Shown here piece after piece: positions 16,117-23,042 of a stretch of DNA of 32,430 nt; positions within the stretch are counted from its first letter, which is position 1, and every line of letters starts with the position of its first letter. The stretch is from Thermoplasmatota archaeon. GTDB taxonomy: Archaea; Thermoplasmatota; Thermoplasmata; Halarchaeoplasmatales; Halarchaeoplasmataceae. The stretch is from positions 1-32,430 of the forward strand of contig JAGXLI010000018.1 in assembly GCA_018334755.1 (NCBI GenBank), read 5' to 3'. The notes beneath the pieces were generated by a model. It had not been told where the DNA came from. It ran no database searches and saw only the letters and a list, made by a program, of their open reading frames with translations. The position numbers and the translations under genes were made by a program.

Positions 16117-16638
16117 ATGAAGATCCGTGAGAACGATTACGAAGAACAGGTTCAAAAGGAACGGCGCCGTAGGAAGGTCAAGATGATCCGACACGGCCTG
16201 GGGATCGCCTTGATGGCTTTTTTCATCTTATTCGTATATTTTACCTGGAGTGAGGGTTTCACTCGACTCGTCCTGATGGTCGGAGGCGGCATATATCTCG
16301 CCTATGTTCTTTATTCACTTTACAAAGATGCTTCAGCTATGTTCGCGCTCACCGACGAACTACACTTCGAGGACGGGGAGATAGTCAAGTACAATCCACA
16401 GGTGAGTAAAGCGAAAAAATGGATCCCCATCGAGAACGTGAAAAAAGTTTATTTCAATATCAGCGATAAACCGAATCTTATATTCGTGGTCTATAAAAAA
16501 GAAGGGATCGAACTGGCTGAAAGTTTTTACAAACAGAGGATACAAGAAAGAGAGGAATTTATCGAAGAACTGAGAGAAAGAGGACTTTTCGAAAAGGAAT
16601 CTATCTCCTTTGAGGAGCTGAGAGACGAAGTGGAATAA
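16117..16638 (+). CDS. two-helix membrane protein with PH-like cytoplasmic part, function unknown
   Basis: A 173-residue protein with a basic N-terminus (KERRRRKVKMIRHG) and two membrane helices at about 24-43 (HGLGIALMAFFILFVYFTW) and 50-67 (LVLMVGGGIYLAYVLYSL). A soluble C-terminal domain follows, in which strands such as LHFEDGEIVKYN, KKWIPIENVKKVYF and PNLIFVVYKK alternate as in bacterial-type PH domains. The end is a charged helix. The architecture is that of small PH-domain membrane proteins, but the match is by pattern only. GAGGT precedes the ATG, 36 bases after the acetyltransferase gene, so they may be co-transcribed. Confidence 0.65.
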   Translation: MKIRENDYEEQVQKERRRRKVKMIRHGLGIALMAFFILFVYFTWSEGFTRLVLMVGGGIYLAYVLYSLYKDASAMFALTDELHFEDGEIVKYNPQVSKAKKWIPIENVKKVYFNISDKPNLIFVVYKKEGIELAESFYKQRIQEREEFIEELRERGLFEKESISFEELRDEVE

Positions 16639-16701
16639 ACCTAAATTTGTAAAACAAAAAATTAATTAAAAAGTAACTACTTCTTGACCTAAGGTGGAAT
16701 G

Positions 16702-16953
16702 ATGGAGGAAGAAGTAGGAAAAGTATTTAAGTACTTCAGAAAGCCGAGCGTGGCCGCGATAAAGATAGAAAACGGAGAAGTCGAAGTGGGAGATACCCTG
16801 CGTTTTGAAGGGGACCATACTGATTTTGAACAGGAAGTAGAGTCCATGGAGATAGACGGGGAAGAGGTCGAAAAGATCGGACCTGGAGATGAGGTCGGTA
16901 TAAAGGTCGAAGAAAGGGTCCGCAAGAACGATAAGGTCTTCAGGAAAGATTGA
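16702..16953 (+). CDS. translation factor-like beta-barrel protein (EF-Tu domain 2 type)
   Basis: An 83-residue protein that matches the archaeal small 'translation elongation factor-like' family: VGKVFKYFRKPSVAAIKIEN, VGDTLRFEGDHTDFEQEVES, MEIDGEEVEKIGPGDEVGIK and a final basic strand. This is the OB-like barrel of EF-Tu domain 2 without a GTPase. Relatives often occur near U32 peptidase genes; none is seen here. Two ATGs are possible (16699 and 16702). AAGGTGG at 16691-16697 is very close to both, so I use the second. An AT-rich TATA-like region lies at 16660-16676. Confidence 0.75.
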   Translation: MEEEVGKVFKYFRKPSVAAIKIENGEVEVGDTLRFEGDHTDFEQEVESMEIDGEEVEKIGPGDEVGIKVEERVRKNDKVFRKD

Positions 16954-16983
16954 AACCCAGATTTTAGGTTTACCTTTTTATTT

Positions 16984-18171
16984 CTATTTTACCAGGTCAT
17001 CCTTTCTATGTTTTTTGATGATGTCATCGGCTAGTTCTTCTACTTTTTCGAGGTCCTCTTTGGACGGGTGTCCTTTGCTGATTACCGGTTCCAAGAATTC
17101 TCCATCGAAGTTCCCCAGCATATCTTTGATCTGGTCGGGCATCCTACCTCCCCATCCATAGGATCCGATTATCGAGGCATATCTGGTTTTGGGTCTCAGC
17201 GCATTTGCCAGGTAAGTGGTATAAACAGCCTCGGGATGTGGTCCTACCAGTACCGTCGGAGTCCCTATCACCACGGTAGAGGCATCGACCAATGACATGG
17301 CCAGCTGTCCCAGATCAGTACTAGAGAGATAATAAGGGGACACGTCTACGCCCTTTTCCGAAAGATAGTCGACGAAATGTTTCACCATCTTTTCGGTACT
17401 TCCGTGCATCGAAATATAAGGCACGAGGACCTCTCCTTTGGTTCCATCACTCGCCCAATCTTTATACGCATCTAGAATAAAGTCGGGATCGCCGTAGATA
17501 GGTCCGTGACTCGGAGCTATTATATCTATCTCCATCTCATCTATCTTGTCTAGATGTCCTTGGATAGAAGAGCGGAAAGGCATCATGATCTCCGCATAAT
17601 ATCTCTTGGCGGAGAGATAGACTTTTCTCCTGTCCTGGACGAACAGGTTACTGGTTGCCAGATGTGAGCCGAAGAAATCACAGCTGAACAGCAGGTTTTT
17701 TTCCTTAAGATAAGTGACTAAAGTTTCAGGCCAGTGGACCCAAGGCATATCGATGAATTTTAAGGTCTTATCTCCCAGGGATAGTTCTTCCTCGCTCTCC
17801 ACCACTTTAAACTTATCCTCAGGTACCTGGAGGTGATCGATCAGCATATCTTTGCACTTCGAATTCGTGACTACCTCCGCGTCGGGATACTCTTCTAAAA
17901 CCGAAGGGATCGACCCAGAATGATCCTGTTCAGCATGATGAGAGACCAGGTAATCTATTTTTTCGACTCCCAGTCTATCGAGATTTTTAAATAACCTTTC
18001 CTCCTTGGATGGATCCACGGTATCGAGAAGAACGGTCTTTTCACTTCCCTGCACCAGGAACGCGTTGTAACTCGTCCCGTCCGGTAAAGGTATCAACTCA
18101 TCGAACAATTCTCTCTCGTGATGCTCTGCTCCCACTTCATAGATGTTGTCCATCAACTTTTTCACAGCCAT
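16984..18171 (-). CDS. fprA: flavodiiron protein (FprA / rubredoxin:oxygen oxidoreductase)
   Basis: A 395-residue flavodiiron protein that reduces O2 to water (or NO to N2O) in anaerobes. The N-terminal metallo-beta-lactamase-like domain keeps all di-iron ligands: H79, E81, D83 in HHAEQDHSG, H146 in MPWVHWPE, D165 in FSCDFFGSH and a histidine near 222 in APSHGPIYG. From about residue 250 a flavodoxin domain begins (EVLVPYISMHGSTEKMV), with GTPTVLVGPHPEA later, binding FMN. No rubredoxin domain is fused, so the separate rubredoxin at 28343 may be its donor. I start at ATG 18171, which has AGGTGA; the upstream in-frame TTG at 18186 includes that site. It probably acts together with the redox-defence cluster. 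Confidence 0.94.
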   Translation of the reverse strand: MAVKKLMDNIYEVGAEHHERELFDELIPLPDGTSYNAFLVQGSEKTVLLDTVDPSKEERLFKNLDRLGVEKIDYLVSHHAEQDHSGSIPSVLEEYPDAEVVTNSKCKDMLIDHLQVPEDKFKVVESEEELSLGDKTLKFIDMPWVHWPETLVTYLKEKNLLFSCDFFGSHLATSNLFVQDRRKVYLSAKRYYAEIMMPFRSSIQGHLDKIDEMEIDIIAPSHGPIYGDPDFILDAYKDWASDGTKGEVLVPYISMHGSTEKMVKHFVDYLSEKGVDVSPYYLSSTDLGQLAMSLVDASTVVIGTPTVLVGPHPEAVYTTYLANALRPKTRYASIIGSYGWGGRMPDQIKDMLGNFDGEFLEPVISKGHPSKEDLEKVEELADDIIKKHRKDDLVK

Positions 18172-18237
18172 ATTTTCACCTGCCAATAGTCTACCTTAAA
18201 GTTTCTGTAATGGAAAGGAGAACATCTGCTTTAAATC

Positions 18238-18378
18238 TTACCGTCCTTGCTTATCTTTGTCTGAAATGAAATAGTCCAAGAATGGTGTGTTAGCTACGAC
18301 CTTCTCAACAGCCTCTGTCAACCTGCCTGCCTCCGATGCTGCAGGTGTATAGACGAAAAAAGATAAAACAGTTTCGGA
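18238..18378 (-). pseudogene. C-terminal gene fragment, unidentified
   Basis: Between stops, the minus strand encodes 46 codons without any ATG or GTG in the first half, ending in protein-like sequence VYTPAASEAGRLTEAVEKVV then ANTPFLDYFISDKDKQGR. The regular amphipathic helix suggests a real protein tail whose beginning has been lost or lies in another frame at 18318-18506. I do not recognise the family. It occupies part of the 387-base gap between fprA and the nucleotidyltransferase gene. Confidence 0.3.
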
Positions 18379-18506
18379 CTAGATTTTCTATTTATCTGGT
18401 TTTTTACTAGTACTAGGTCTCTTTCCTGGTTCTCATTTCGTGTAGTATTCCAACATCTATATTGATCATATCGCTTCAGAAAGCCTAGTACATTATTTAG
18501 ATCCAT
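18318..18506 (-). CDS. short ORF behind the nucleotidyltransferase, doubtful
   Basis: A 62-codon frame starting MDLNNVLGFLKRYDQYRCWN, with GGTGTGA five bases before its ATG and lying 52 bases after the nucleotidyltransferase stop. It could be a third gene of that operon, or the head of a gene whose tail is the fragment at 18238-18378 in another frame. The C-terminal half (SSIHLQHRRQAG) overlaps that fragment and looks less protein-like, which favours a frameshifted relic. Function unknown. Confidence 0.25.
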   Translation of the reverse strand: MDLNNVLGFLKRYDQYRCWNTTRNENQERDLVLVKNQINRKSSPKLFYLFSSIHLQHRRQAG

Positions 18507-18558
18507 TTTTCACACCACAAAAAAAAGGAGAAAAATTAGTATCAGGTCCAACTTGACC

Positions 18559-19248
18559 TCACTCTTCTACTTGTTTTGATAGAAAATCTTTAAGCTTCTG
18601 GACAGATTTCTCGGGCACCGATGATTCACCGAAATCGCTTTTATAACCATGTTTTAACTCCTCTCCTGCCAGTATTTCCAATCCTTTCTCAAGTTGCCTT
18701 TGAAGAGCATTTTCGTCTCCGCGGTAAAGATGCTCCTTCACATCTTCAAGATCCACGTCATCGACGAGTGCAGTCACGTCTCTCAGATCGGTCTCTCTTC
18801 CGCTGTGTAGTTTTGCGGCGATCAAAATCTCCGGATCGGCAACCTGAGCTGAAGCTTTTCTAGTCCCTGCTCTGACCTCCCTCTTTGAGCTGTGCTCGTA
18901 AAGATACTTGAAGGACCATTCCGCATCGGTCTGTCTACATCCTAAGCCGTTAACCAGAAGATCGAACCCAACTGGAAGATCCGGCCCGACGGGTTTTTTG
19001 TATTCCTTCACCTCCCGATCGTAGGACCAATCCTTTTGGTGGCGGTCGGTAAGTTCAAAATCATTTTGTTCCAGGAACGTACTGATCTTCTCTATCTCCT
19101 CTGAACTGATCACTACGTCAAGATCCGTTGAAAAACGGGGATTGAATGCGGATGTTGCGTATCCACCGATAAGCACATACGGTATATCGCTTTCCTCCAA
19201 CTTCTCTAAAAGTTCGATAAGCGTGCCTCCCCTTTCGGTAAAAGCCAT
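18559..19248 (-). CDS. nucleotidyltransferase (AbiEii-like toxin candidate)
   Basis: A 229-residue protein of the DNA polymerase-beta-like nucleotidyltransferase fold. IPYVLIGGYATSAF at about residues 23-36 gives the GG helix-turn, and STDLDVVIS gives the two metal-binding aspartates. A third acidic site may lie in VGFDLLVNG. The C-terminal part (PEILIAAKLHSGRETDLRDV) with Lys and Arg-Asp resembles AbiEii/DUF1814-type transferases, which act as toxins by modifying RNA or protein. I place the start at 19248: GGGAGGT, lying at the end of the upstream gene, is its ribosome binding site and the two genes are four bases apart. The longer frame to 19401 runs through the winged-helix gene. The pairing suggests a type IV-like toxin-antitoxin or defence module. 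Confidence 0.75.
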   Translation of the reverse strand: MAFTERGGTLIELLEKLEESDIPYVLIGGYATSAFNPRFSTDLDVVISSEEIEKISTFLEQNDFELTDRHQKDWSYDREVKEYKKPVGPDLPVGFDLLVNGLGCRQTDAEWSFKYLYEHSSKREVRAGTRKASAQVADPEILIAAKLHSGRETDLRDVTALVDDVDLEDVKEHLYRGDENALQRQLEKGLEILAGEELKHGYKSDFGESSVPEKSVQKLKDFLSKQVEE

Positions 19249-19250
19249 GC

Positions 19251-19913
19251 TCAAGTACCTCCCGAAGTATAGCTTATTTTTTTGTCCGCGTCTTGATACA
19301 TCTCGTCGATCATATCTAGAGCCGGTTGAAAATGGACAGAATTCTCCTGCATATACCCCACTGTCTCCTCCAGTGGTATGACCGGTTTTCCCTCGATCCA
19401 TTCTATATCTGAGAGTTCACCTTTCTCAATCACCACCTGAATATCTCCCTCGATATCTTCTACAGGACGGCGCTTTTCATATGCTGAAATACCGAAATCC
19501 GCAAAGAAGTTTATCCAGTATTCGATACAGCTGTCCACGCGTATGAATATGGCATAATCATCGGGTGAACGGGCGACCTGATATCCTCCACGGGTCCAGA
19601 TATAGGCAGCATCAATCCGCGTGAAGGCAAAGAAATGATCGGCAAAATGCGGTAGAACATAAACATCTTCGATAGAGAGAGGGAAATATTTCGACCCGGC
19701 AATAGCCAGTTGATAGATCGATTTTACGATCTCTGGAGCGATAACATGAACTCCGTTTTCTATTTTGAGTATATCCTTCTCTTCAAGGTCTTTGACCTTC
19801 TGCCGGACCGTCTCGTAAGGCTCGTCTATCTTCTGGGCTATGCGGCGGATGGAATCGCCGGATTCCGCTCCCAGCATCAGCTTGACCGCAACCTCATCGA
19901 AGTGAGTGTACAT
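19251..19913 (-). CDS. winged-helix protein paired with nucleotidyltransferase (AbiEi-like antitoxin candidate)
   Basis: A 220-residue protein with an N-terminal winged helix at about 8-60 (AVKLMLGAESGDSIRRIAQK, then EPYETVRQKVKDLEEKDILK). The C-terminal part is rich in aromatics and reads like the substrate-like domain of AbiEi-type antitoxins or their haloarchaeal relatives (FFAFTRIDAAYIWTRGGYQV, SCIEYWINFFADFG). It has no enzyme motif I can name. The gene is translationally coupled to the nucleotidyltransferase. A TATA-like box lies about 25-35 bases upstream and no ribosome binding site precedes the ATG, so the mRNA is probably leaderless. An inverted repeat between TATA and start may be its own operator. 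The antitoxin role is inferred from context. Confidence 0.7.
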   Translation of the reverse strand: MYTHFDEVAVKLMLGAESGDSIRRIAQKIDEPYETVRQKVKDLEEKDILKIENGVHVIAPEIVKSIYQLAIAGSKYFPLSIEDVYVLPHFADHFFAFTRIDAAYIWTRGGYQVARSPDDYAIFIRVDSCIEYWINFFADFGISAYEKRRPVEDIEGDIQVVIEKGELSDIEWIEGKPVIPLEETVGYMQENSVHFQPALDMIDEMYQDADKKISYTSGGT

Positions 19914-19917
19914 CTTA

Positions 19918-19949
19918 TATTACTAATAACTAGGTAATACATATAGTTT
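19918..19949 (-). promoter_or_regulatory. promoter with inverted-repeat operator candidate
   Basis: TATTAC at 19918-19923 and GTAATA at 19934-19939 form a perfect 6-base inverted repeat with a 10-base spacer, directly in front of the winged-helix gene start at 19913. On the minus strand, the TATA-like AAACTATATGTA (19938-19949) overlaps its outer arm. A protein bound here would block initiation, as AbiEi-type antitoxins do at their promoters. Confidence 0.5.
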
Positions 19950-19998
19950 TTTCGGCACTTTTACCGATTATAATTACCCATAACCTGGCAACAAATAG

Positions 19999-20116
19999 AA
20001 GTGATCCACCACCTAGGGATGGCGTAGTATTGCCGCCTTTCACGCACATCCCTATCGTCTTAGAATCGTCACGCCACGAGCGAGCCTGTCCTCACACTGA
20101 CGGCCAGTAATCACTT
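19999..20116 (+). ncRNA. candidate structured noncoding RNA
   Basis: This GC-richer intergenic block folds into a closed multi-hairpin element. Outer stem: AAGTGAT (19999-20005) with ATCACTT (20110-20116). First hairpin: TAGGGATG-GCGT (20014-20025) with ACGC, one bulged A, CATCCCTA (20042-20054), twelve pairs in all. Second hairpin: CGTCA (20067-20071) with TGACG (20098-20102). A TATA-like GATTATAATTA at 19966-19976 lies 26-30 bases before the outer stem, just where transcription should start on the plus strand. The 20117-20208 remainder keeps unusual composition and a GGCT/AGCC hairpin. It is not a tRNA, and it lacks RNase P or SRP motifs I can recall. The same pairing exists on the minus strand, so orientation is an inference. 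Confidence 0.4.
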
Positions 20117-20208
20117 CCTCCTGTGAACGAAAAATAGTTGGCGGAGACACATGGCTGCCGATCCTTACTTAACGGCTTCAAGCCCCCTAGAGCCACCTTA
20201 TCTGGATA

Positions 20209-20715
20209 TCACTGATACATCTTGTACTTTCTGCGGAACTTCTTCATCAATTTCTTCCTCAATCTCTTGTCGACTTCTTTCTGCTGTTCCAGAGAATATT
20301 GAAAAGGAGAACCCTTATTGAACGGACCGACCATCATGTACTCTTCTTCATCGGCTTCAGTAGGGAGTGTTGGTTTTTTTCTCATCTGTTTCTCGAATAA
20401 CTCCTTTTTCTGGCTTTCATCTTTTACACTGGAGAGCGCTTCCATGAAATTTTTGAGTTCCTTTCTTGAAAATCTACGGAATCCAAAGTTGGGGAGTTCG
20501 TCTTCCAACTGGTCCTTTTCGATGTCTATCTCGGTGCCCATCCCCAGAGGATTGTTATTGTATATAGAATCGATCTTGATGAAATAACCTTTATCTTCAT
20601 TTATCACGTAGATGTTGTAAAAATCATCGGACTTATCGGTCCAAAAGCTCCAACCTTTTGGATTCTCCTTATAGTCCTCAAGGAAACTATCCATTATCTC
20701 CTCTATATTTTTCAT
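20209..20715 (-). CDS. unrecognised 168-residue protein with basic C-terminus
   Basis: I do not recognise this protein. It has no signal peptide, membrane segment or cysteine pair. The N-terminal half alternates acidic helices and strands (MKNIEEIMDSFLEDYKENPK, WTDKSDDFYNIYVINEDKGY), and SRKELKNFMEALSSVKDESQ forms a probable helix. The C-terminal 25 residues are strongly basic (KRLRKKLMKKFRRKYKMYQ), as in proteins that bind nucleic acid. AGGTG lies 10 bases before the ATG, and an AT-rich AGTTAAAAAG (20747-20757) could be its TATA box. It lies between the noncoding block and the NYN nuclease gene on the same strand. Confidence 0.6.
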   Translation of the reverse strand: MKNIEEIMDSFLEDYKENPKGWSFWTDKSDDFYNIYVINEDKGYFIKIDSIYNNNPLGMGTEIDIEKDQLEDELPNFGFRRFSRKELKNFMEALSSVKDESQKKELFEKQMRKKPTLPTEADEEEYMMVGPFNKGSPFQYSLEQQKEVDKRLRKKLMKKFRRKYKMYQ

Positions 20716-20769
20716 GCTCTCAACACCTGGGTATTGGGGTGAGTGTCTTTTTAACTTTTTCCCGAGGGA

Positions 20770-21267
20770 CTACATCAAAAAGGCATCCGGATTTTCACTC
20801 ATATCTAAGAAATTATTTGCGGCTTCTTTCAGTTCCTTAGATGCGCTTTCTTCGAAAGCCATCACTTCGACTCTTACACCGCTCGCCTTCAGATGATGAA
20901 CGAGGTGAGTGAAATCACCGTCTCCAGTGACCAAAACCACTACATCCAATTTGTCCGACATCTTTAGGGCGTCTATGGCGATACCCATATCCCAATCTCC
21001 CTTTTTAGCGCCGCCGTAATATTCCTTCAGCGGTTTCTTCTTGACTTCAAAACCGATCTCTTCAAGAAGGTCAAAAAAATTCGCCTCGTCCGGGGTCTCG
21101 GATTCTATCGCATAGGCGACCGCTCTAGTAACCTTTCTGTTCTGCTGCGCCTTTTTTAACAGCGATTCGAAATCCACTTTATTACTATACACATTTCTAG
21201 CGGAATAATACATATTCTGTACATCGACGAATATTCCAACTCGTTGGTCTTTATATATTGATACCAT
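20770..21267 (-). CDS. NYN-domain (LabA/DUF88) ribonuclease-like protein
   Basis: A 165-residue PIN-like nuclease of the NYN/LabA family, which cleaves RNA with acidic metal ligands. The active-site acidic residues are visible in order: GIFVDVQNMYYSARN (D15 and N18), KGDWDMGIAIDALKM (aspartates near 90), and VLVTGDGDFTHLVHHL (GDGDF near 112). AFEESASKELKEAANNFLDM is the C-terminal helix seen in LabA-type proteins. AGGTGA precedes the ATG. Fifty-four bases separate it from the 168-residue gene downstream. A role in RNA turnover is likely; a specific substrate cannot be read from sequence. Confidence 0.88.
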   Translation of the reverse strand: MVSIYKDQRVGIFVDVQNMYYSARNVYSNKVDFESLLKKAQQNRKVTRAVAYAIESETPDEANFFDLLEEIGFEVKKKPLKEYYGGAKKGDWDMGIAIDALKMSDKLDVVVLVTGDGDFTHLVHHLKASGVRVEVMAFEESASKELKEAANNFLDMSENPDAFLM

Positions 21268-21411
21268 ACTTTTTCACCTAAGTTCTTATTTTTACTTTTG
21301 TCGTATCAGATGAGGAGGTCACTCAATTTAGTATTTTTGATTCAAACCTTTGACTTCTTAACAAAAGATTTAAACTAGTATAGTCCTATCCACGATTAAT
21401 TCCGTGATAAA

Positions 21412-21966
21412 ATGATATCCAGGGAAAAAGCGCTCGAGATGATCGATGAAAATATAGATACGGAAAATCTGAAGAATCACATGTTAGCCGTGGCTCAGAT
21501 AATGAAGAGACTTGCTGAAGAATTGGATAAAGATAAGAAAAAATGGGAGATTCTTGGTCTTGTACACGACCTGGATTACGAAGAAACTAAAGATAATCCG
21601 GAAGAACACGCTTTGAGATCAGCCGAGATGGTGGAAGGTATGGTCTCTGAAGACGTGCTGAGAGCTATAAAAGCGCATAACCACCAGCACACGGGCGTTG
21701 AGCCGAAAGATGATATGGAGTACGCCATCCATGCGGCCGATGCGGTCTCCGGTCTGATAGTGGCTACAGCCCTAGTGATGCCGAACAGCAAGCTGGAGGA
21801 AGCAAGACCGGAGTCGGTCGAGAAGAAGTTCGATGACTCCTCCTTCGCAAAGAATATCGATAGGGATAGAATCTTGTACTGCGAAGAACTCGGTCTGGAG
21901 AGGGATGAATTTTTAGAACTCTCATTAAAAGCTCTTCAAGATATAGACGAAAAACTGGGACTGTAA
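21412..21966 (+). CDS. HD-domain (HDIG-type) phosphohydrolase
   Basis: A 184-residue metal-dependent HD hydrolase. First histidine: [17 protein letters not shown] (H23). The HD doublet is at 52-53 in [12 protein letters not shown], and [11 protein letters not shown] and the aspartate of [20 protein letters not shown] complete the ligand set. Proteins of this short archaeal/bacterial type are annotated as HDIG-domain phosphohydrolases acting on nucleotides or phosphate esters. GTGATAA precedes the ATG, and a TATA-like GATTTAAACT lies at 21368-21377. The Nudix gene follows after two bases, so the pair forms an operon. Confidence 0.88.
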   Translation: MISREKALEMIDENIDTENLKNHMLAVAQIMKRLAEELDKDKKKWEILGLVHDLDYEETKDNPEEHALRSAEMVEGMVSEDVLRAIKAHNHQHTGVEPKDDMEYAIHAADAVSGLIVATALVMPNSKLEEARPESVEKKFDDSSFAKNIDRDRILYCEELGLERDEFLELSLKALQDIDEKLGL

Positions 21967-21968
21967 AG

Positions 21969-22466
21969 ATGAAGATCGAAAAGCCGGACGAGGAAGAACT
22001 CGAAGAACTATACCAAAGGTTCGGCGAGCCCGAGATAAAAGAAGAAGAGGTCAGTTTATCCGCTTTGGAATACACTGGAGATTATCCGGAATGCAAAGGT
22101 GAAGCGGTTCTTCTCATAACTAAAGAAGACAAAATAGTGGGAGTCAAGCACCAAGCAGGCGGAAAATTCGTACTTCCCATGGGCAGGGTCTGGGAGAGCG
22201 AGGATTTCGTAGAAGGTGCGAAAAGAGAAGGGAAAGAAGAGACGGGCTTCGATATCGAAATAAATTCTCTCGACGAGATAAGGAAGGTGAGATTCGAATT
22301 CTCCAACGCCGAATTAAAACGGTGGCATCTTCTCTTCAGCTGTGAAATCACGGGCGGAGAACTACAGCCCGAAGACGAAGAAGAGATCGCGGAAGCCAAA
22401 CTCTTCGATGCAGAGTGGTACTGGAGTAAAGGGTTCTACGCGCTACGTGTAGAAGATAAAAGATAG
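21969..22466 (+). CDS. Nudix hydrolase
   Basis: A 165-residue Nudix protein that should cleave a nucleoside diphosphate linked to another moiety. The box runs from GRVWESEDFVEGAK to REGKEETGF, with all acidic residues kept (E, then REGKEE); the usual hydrophobic residue after RE is glycine here. GEAVLLITKEDKIVGVKHQ and LKRWHLLFSCEITGGEL flank it as the beta-grasp strands. The first 45 residues form an acidic N-terminal extension. Two bases separate it from the HD gene, and I see no strong Shine-Dalgarno, so it may depend on translational coupling. A short T-run (22470-22476) may terminate the pair. Confidence 0.88.
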   Translation: MKIEKPDEEELEELYQRFGEPEIKEEEVSLSALEYTGDYPECKGEAVLLITKEDKIVGVKHQAGGKFVLPMGRVWESEDFVEGAKREGKEETGFDIEINSLDEIRKVRFEFSNAELKRWHLLFSCEITGGELQPEDEEEIAEAKLFDAEWYWSKGFYALRVEDKR

Positions 22467-22482
22467 ATTATTTTTTCTAACT

Positions 22483-23037
22483 TTATGCGAACTTGTTCCT
22501 GTGCACGAATTCTTCCAGGTCTTCTCTTTCAGGCCGCTCTTTCTCGATCTCTATCTGGTCCTTAGAGAGTAGATCGTTCATGCTCTCCGAATGTTTTCCA
22601 ACGATGATCAAAGTGATAAGCCTGTACTCCTCCGGGATTTCCAACAAATCTTTAGCCTTGCCCTCATCGAATCCGGCGATAGGATGAGCGACTAGACCCA
22701 TCTCAGTAGCTTTCAACTGCAGGTAGGCTGAAGCCTGCCCGGTATCGAATAGGTGGTATTCTCTCTCCTGGACTTCACAGTCGTCCTCGACCCTGCTGAA
22801 AACGCCGACGATCAGAGAGGCTTTCTGAGTCCACTCGTTCCCCTGCATCATCACGTTTTCCATCTTCTCCAGCATCTCTTCGTCATCTACGAAGATGAAA
22901 TTCCAGGGCTGGTTGTTGAAACAGGAAGCCGAGAGTTGTGCCGTCTCCGCCAACTCTTCGATCGTCTCATCCGTTATCTCGATTTCCTCTAGTGATCGGT
23001 AAGCTCTCCTTTTTTCTATGATCTCGTCCAATTCCAT
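22483..23037 (-). CDS. nitroreductase-family flavoprotein
   Basis: A 184-residue FMN-dependent oxidoreductase of the nitroreductase family. MELDEIIEKRRAYRSLEEIE gives the conserved N-terminal Arg-rich FMN-binding helix, SASCFNNQPWNFIFVDDEE the N-Q-P-W loop, and EMGLVAHPIAGFDEGKAKDL the C-terminal FMN contacts. LITLIIVGKHSES follows. I start at ATG 23037; GAGGTGATAG in front is its ribosome binding site, and contains the stop of the preceding oxidoreductase beta gene. It is the last gene of that operon and may use reduced ferredoxin or NAD(P)H; substrate unknown. Confidence 0.9.
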   Translation of the reverse strand: MELDEIIEKRRAYRSLEEIEITDETIEELAETAQLSASCFNNQPWNFIFVDDEEMLEKMENVMMQGNEWTQKASLIVGVFSRVEDDCEVQEREYHLFDTGQASAYLQLKATEMGLVAHPIAGFDEGKAKDLLEIPEEYRLITLIIVGKHSESMNDLLSKDQIEIEKERPEREDLEEFVHRNKFA

Positions 23038-23042
23038 CTCTA

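Noticed and set aside
19999-20208. RNase P RNA, SRP RNA, tRNA or IS605-type end in the GC-richer block
   Set aside because: None of the conserved boxes I know for these RNAs is present on either strand, no CCA/T-loop pattern occurs, and there is no TnpA or TnpB gene nearby.
18187-20208. Insertion sequence in the accessory stretch
   Set aside because: No transposase motif, no terminal inverted repeats and no target duplications could be seen; only short unassignable fragments are present.
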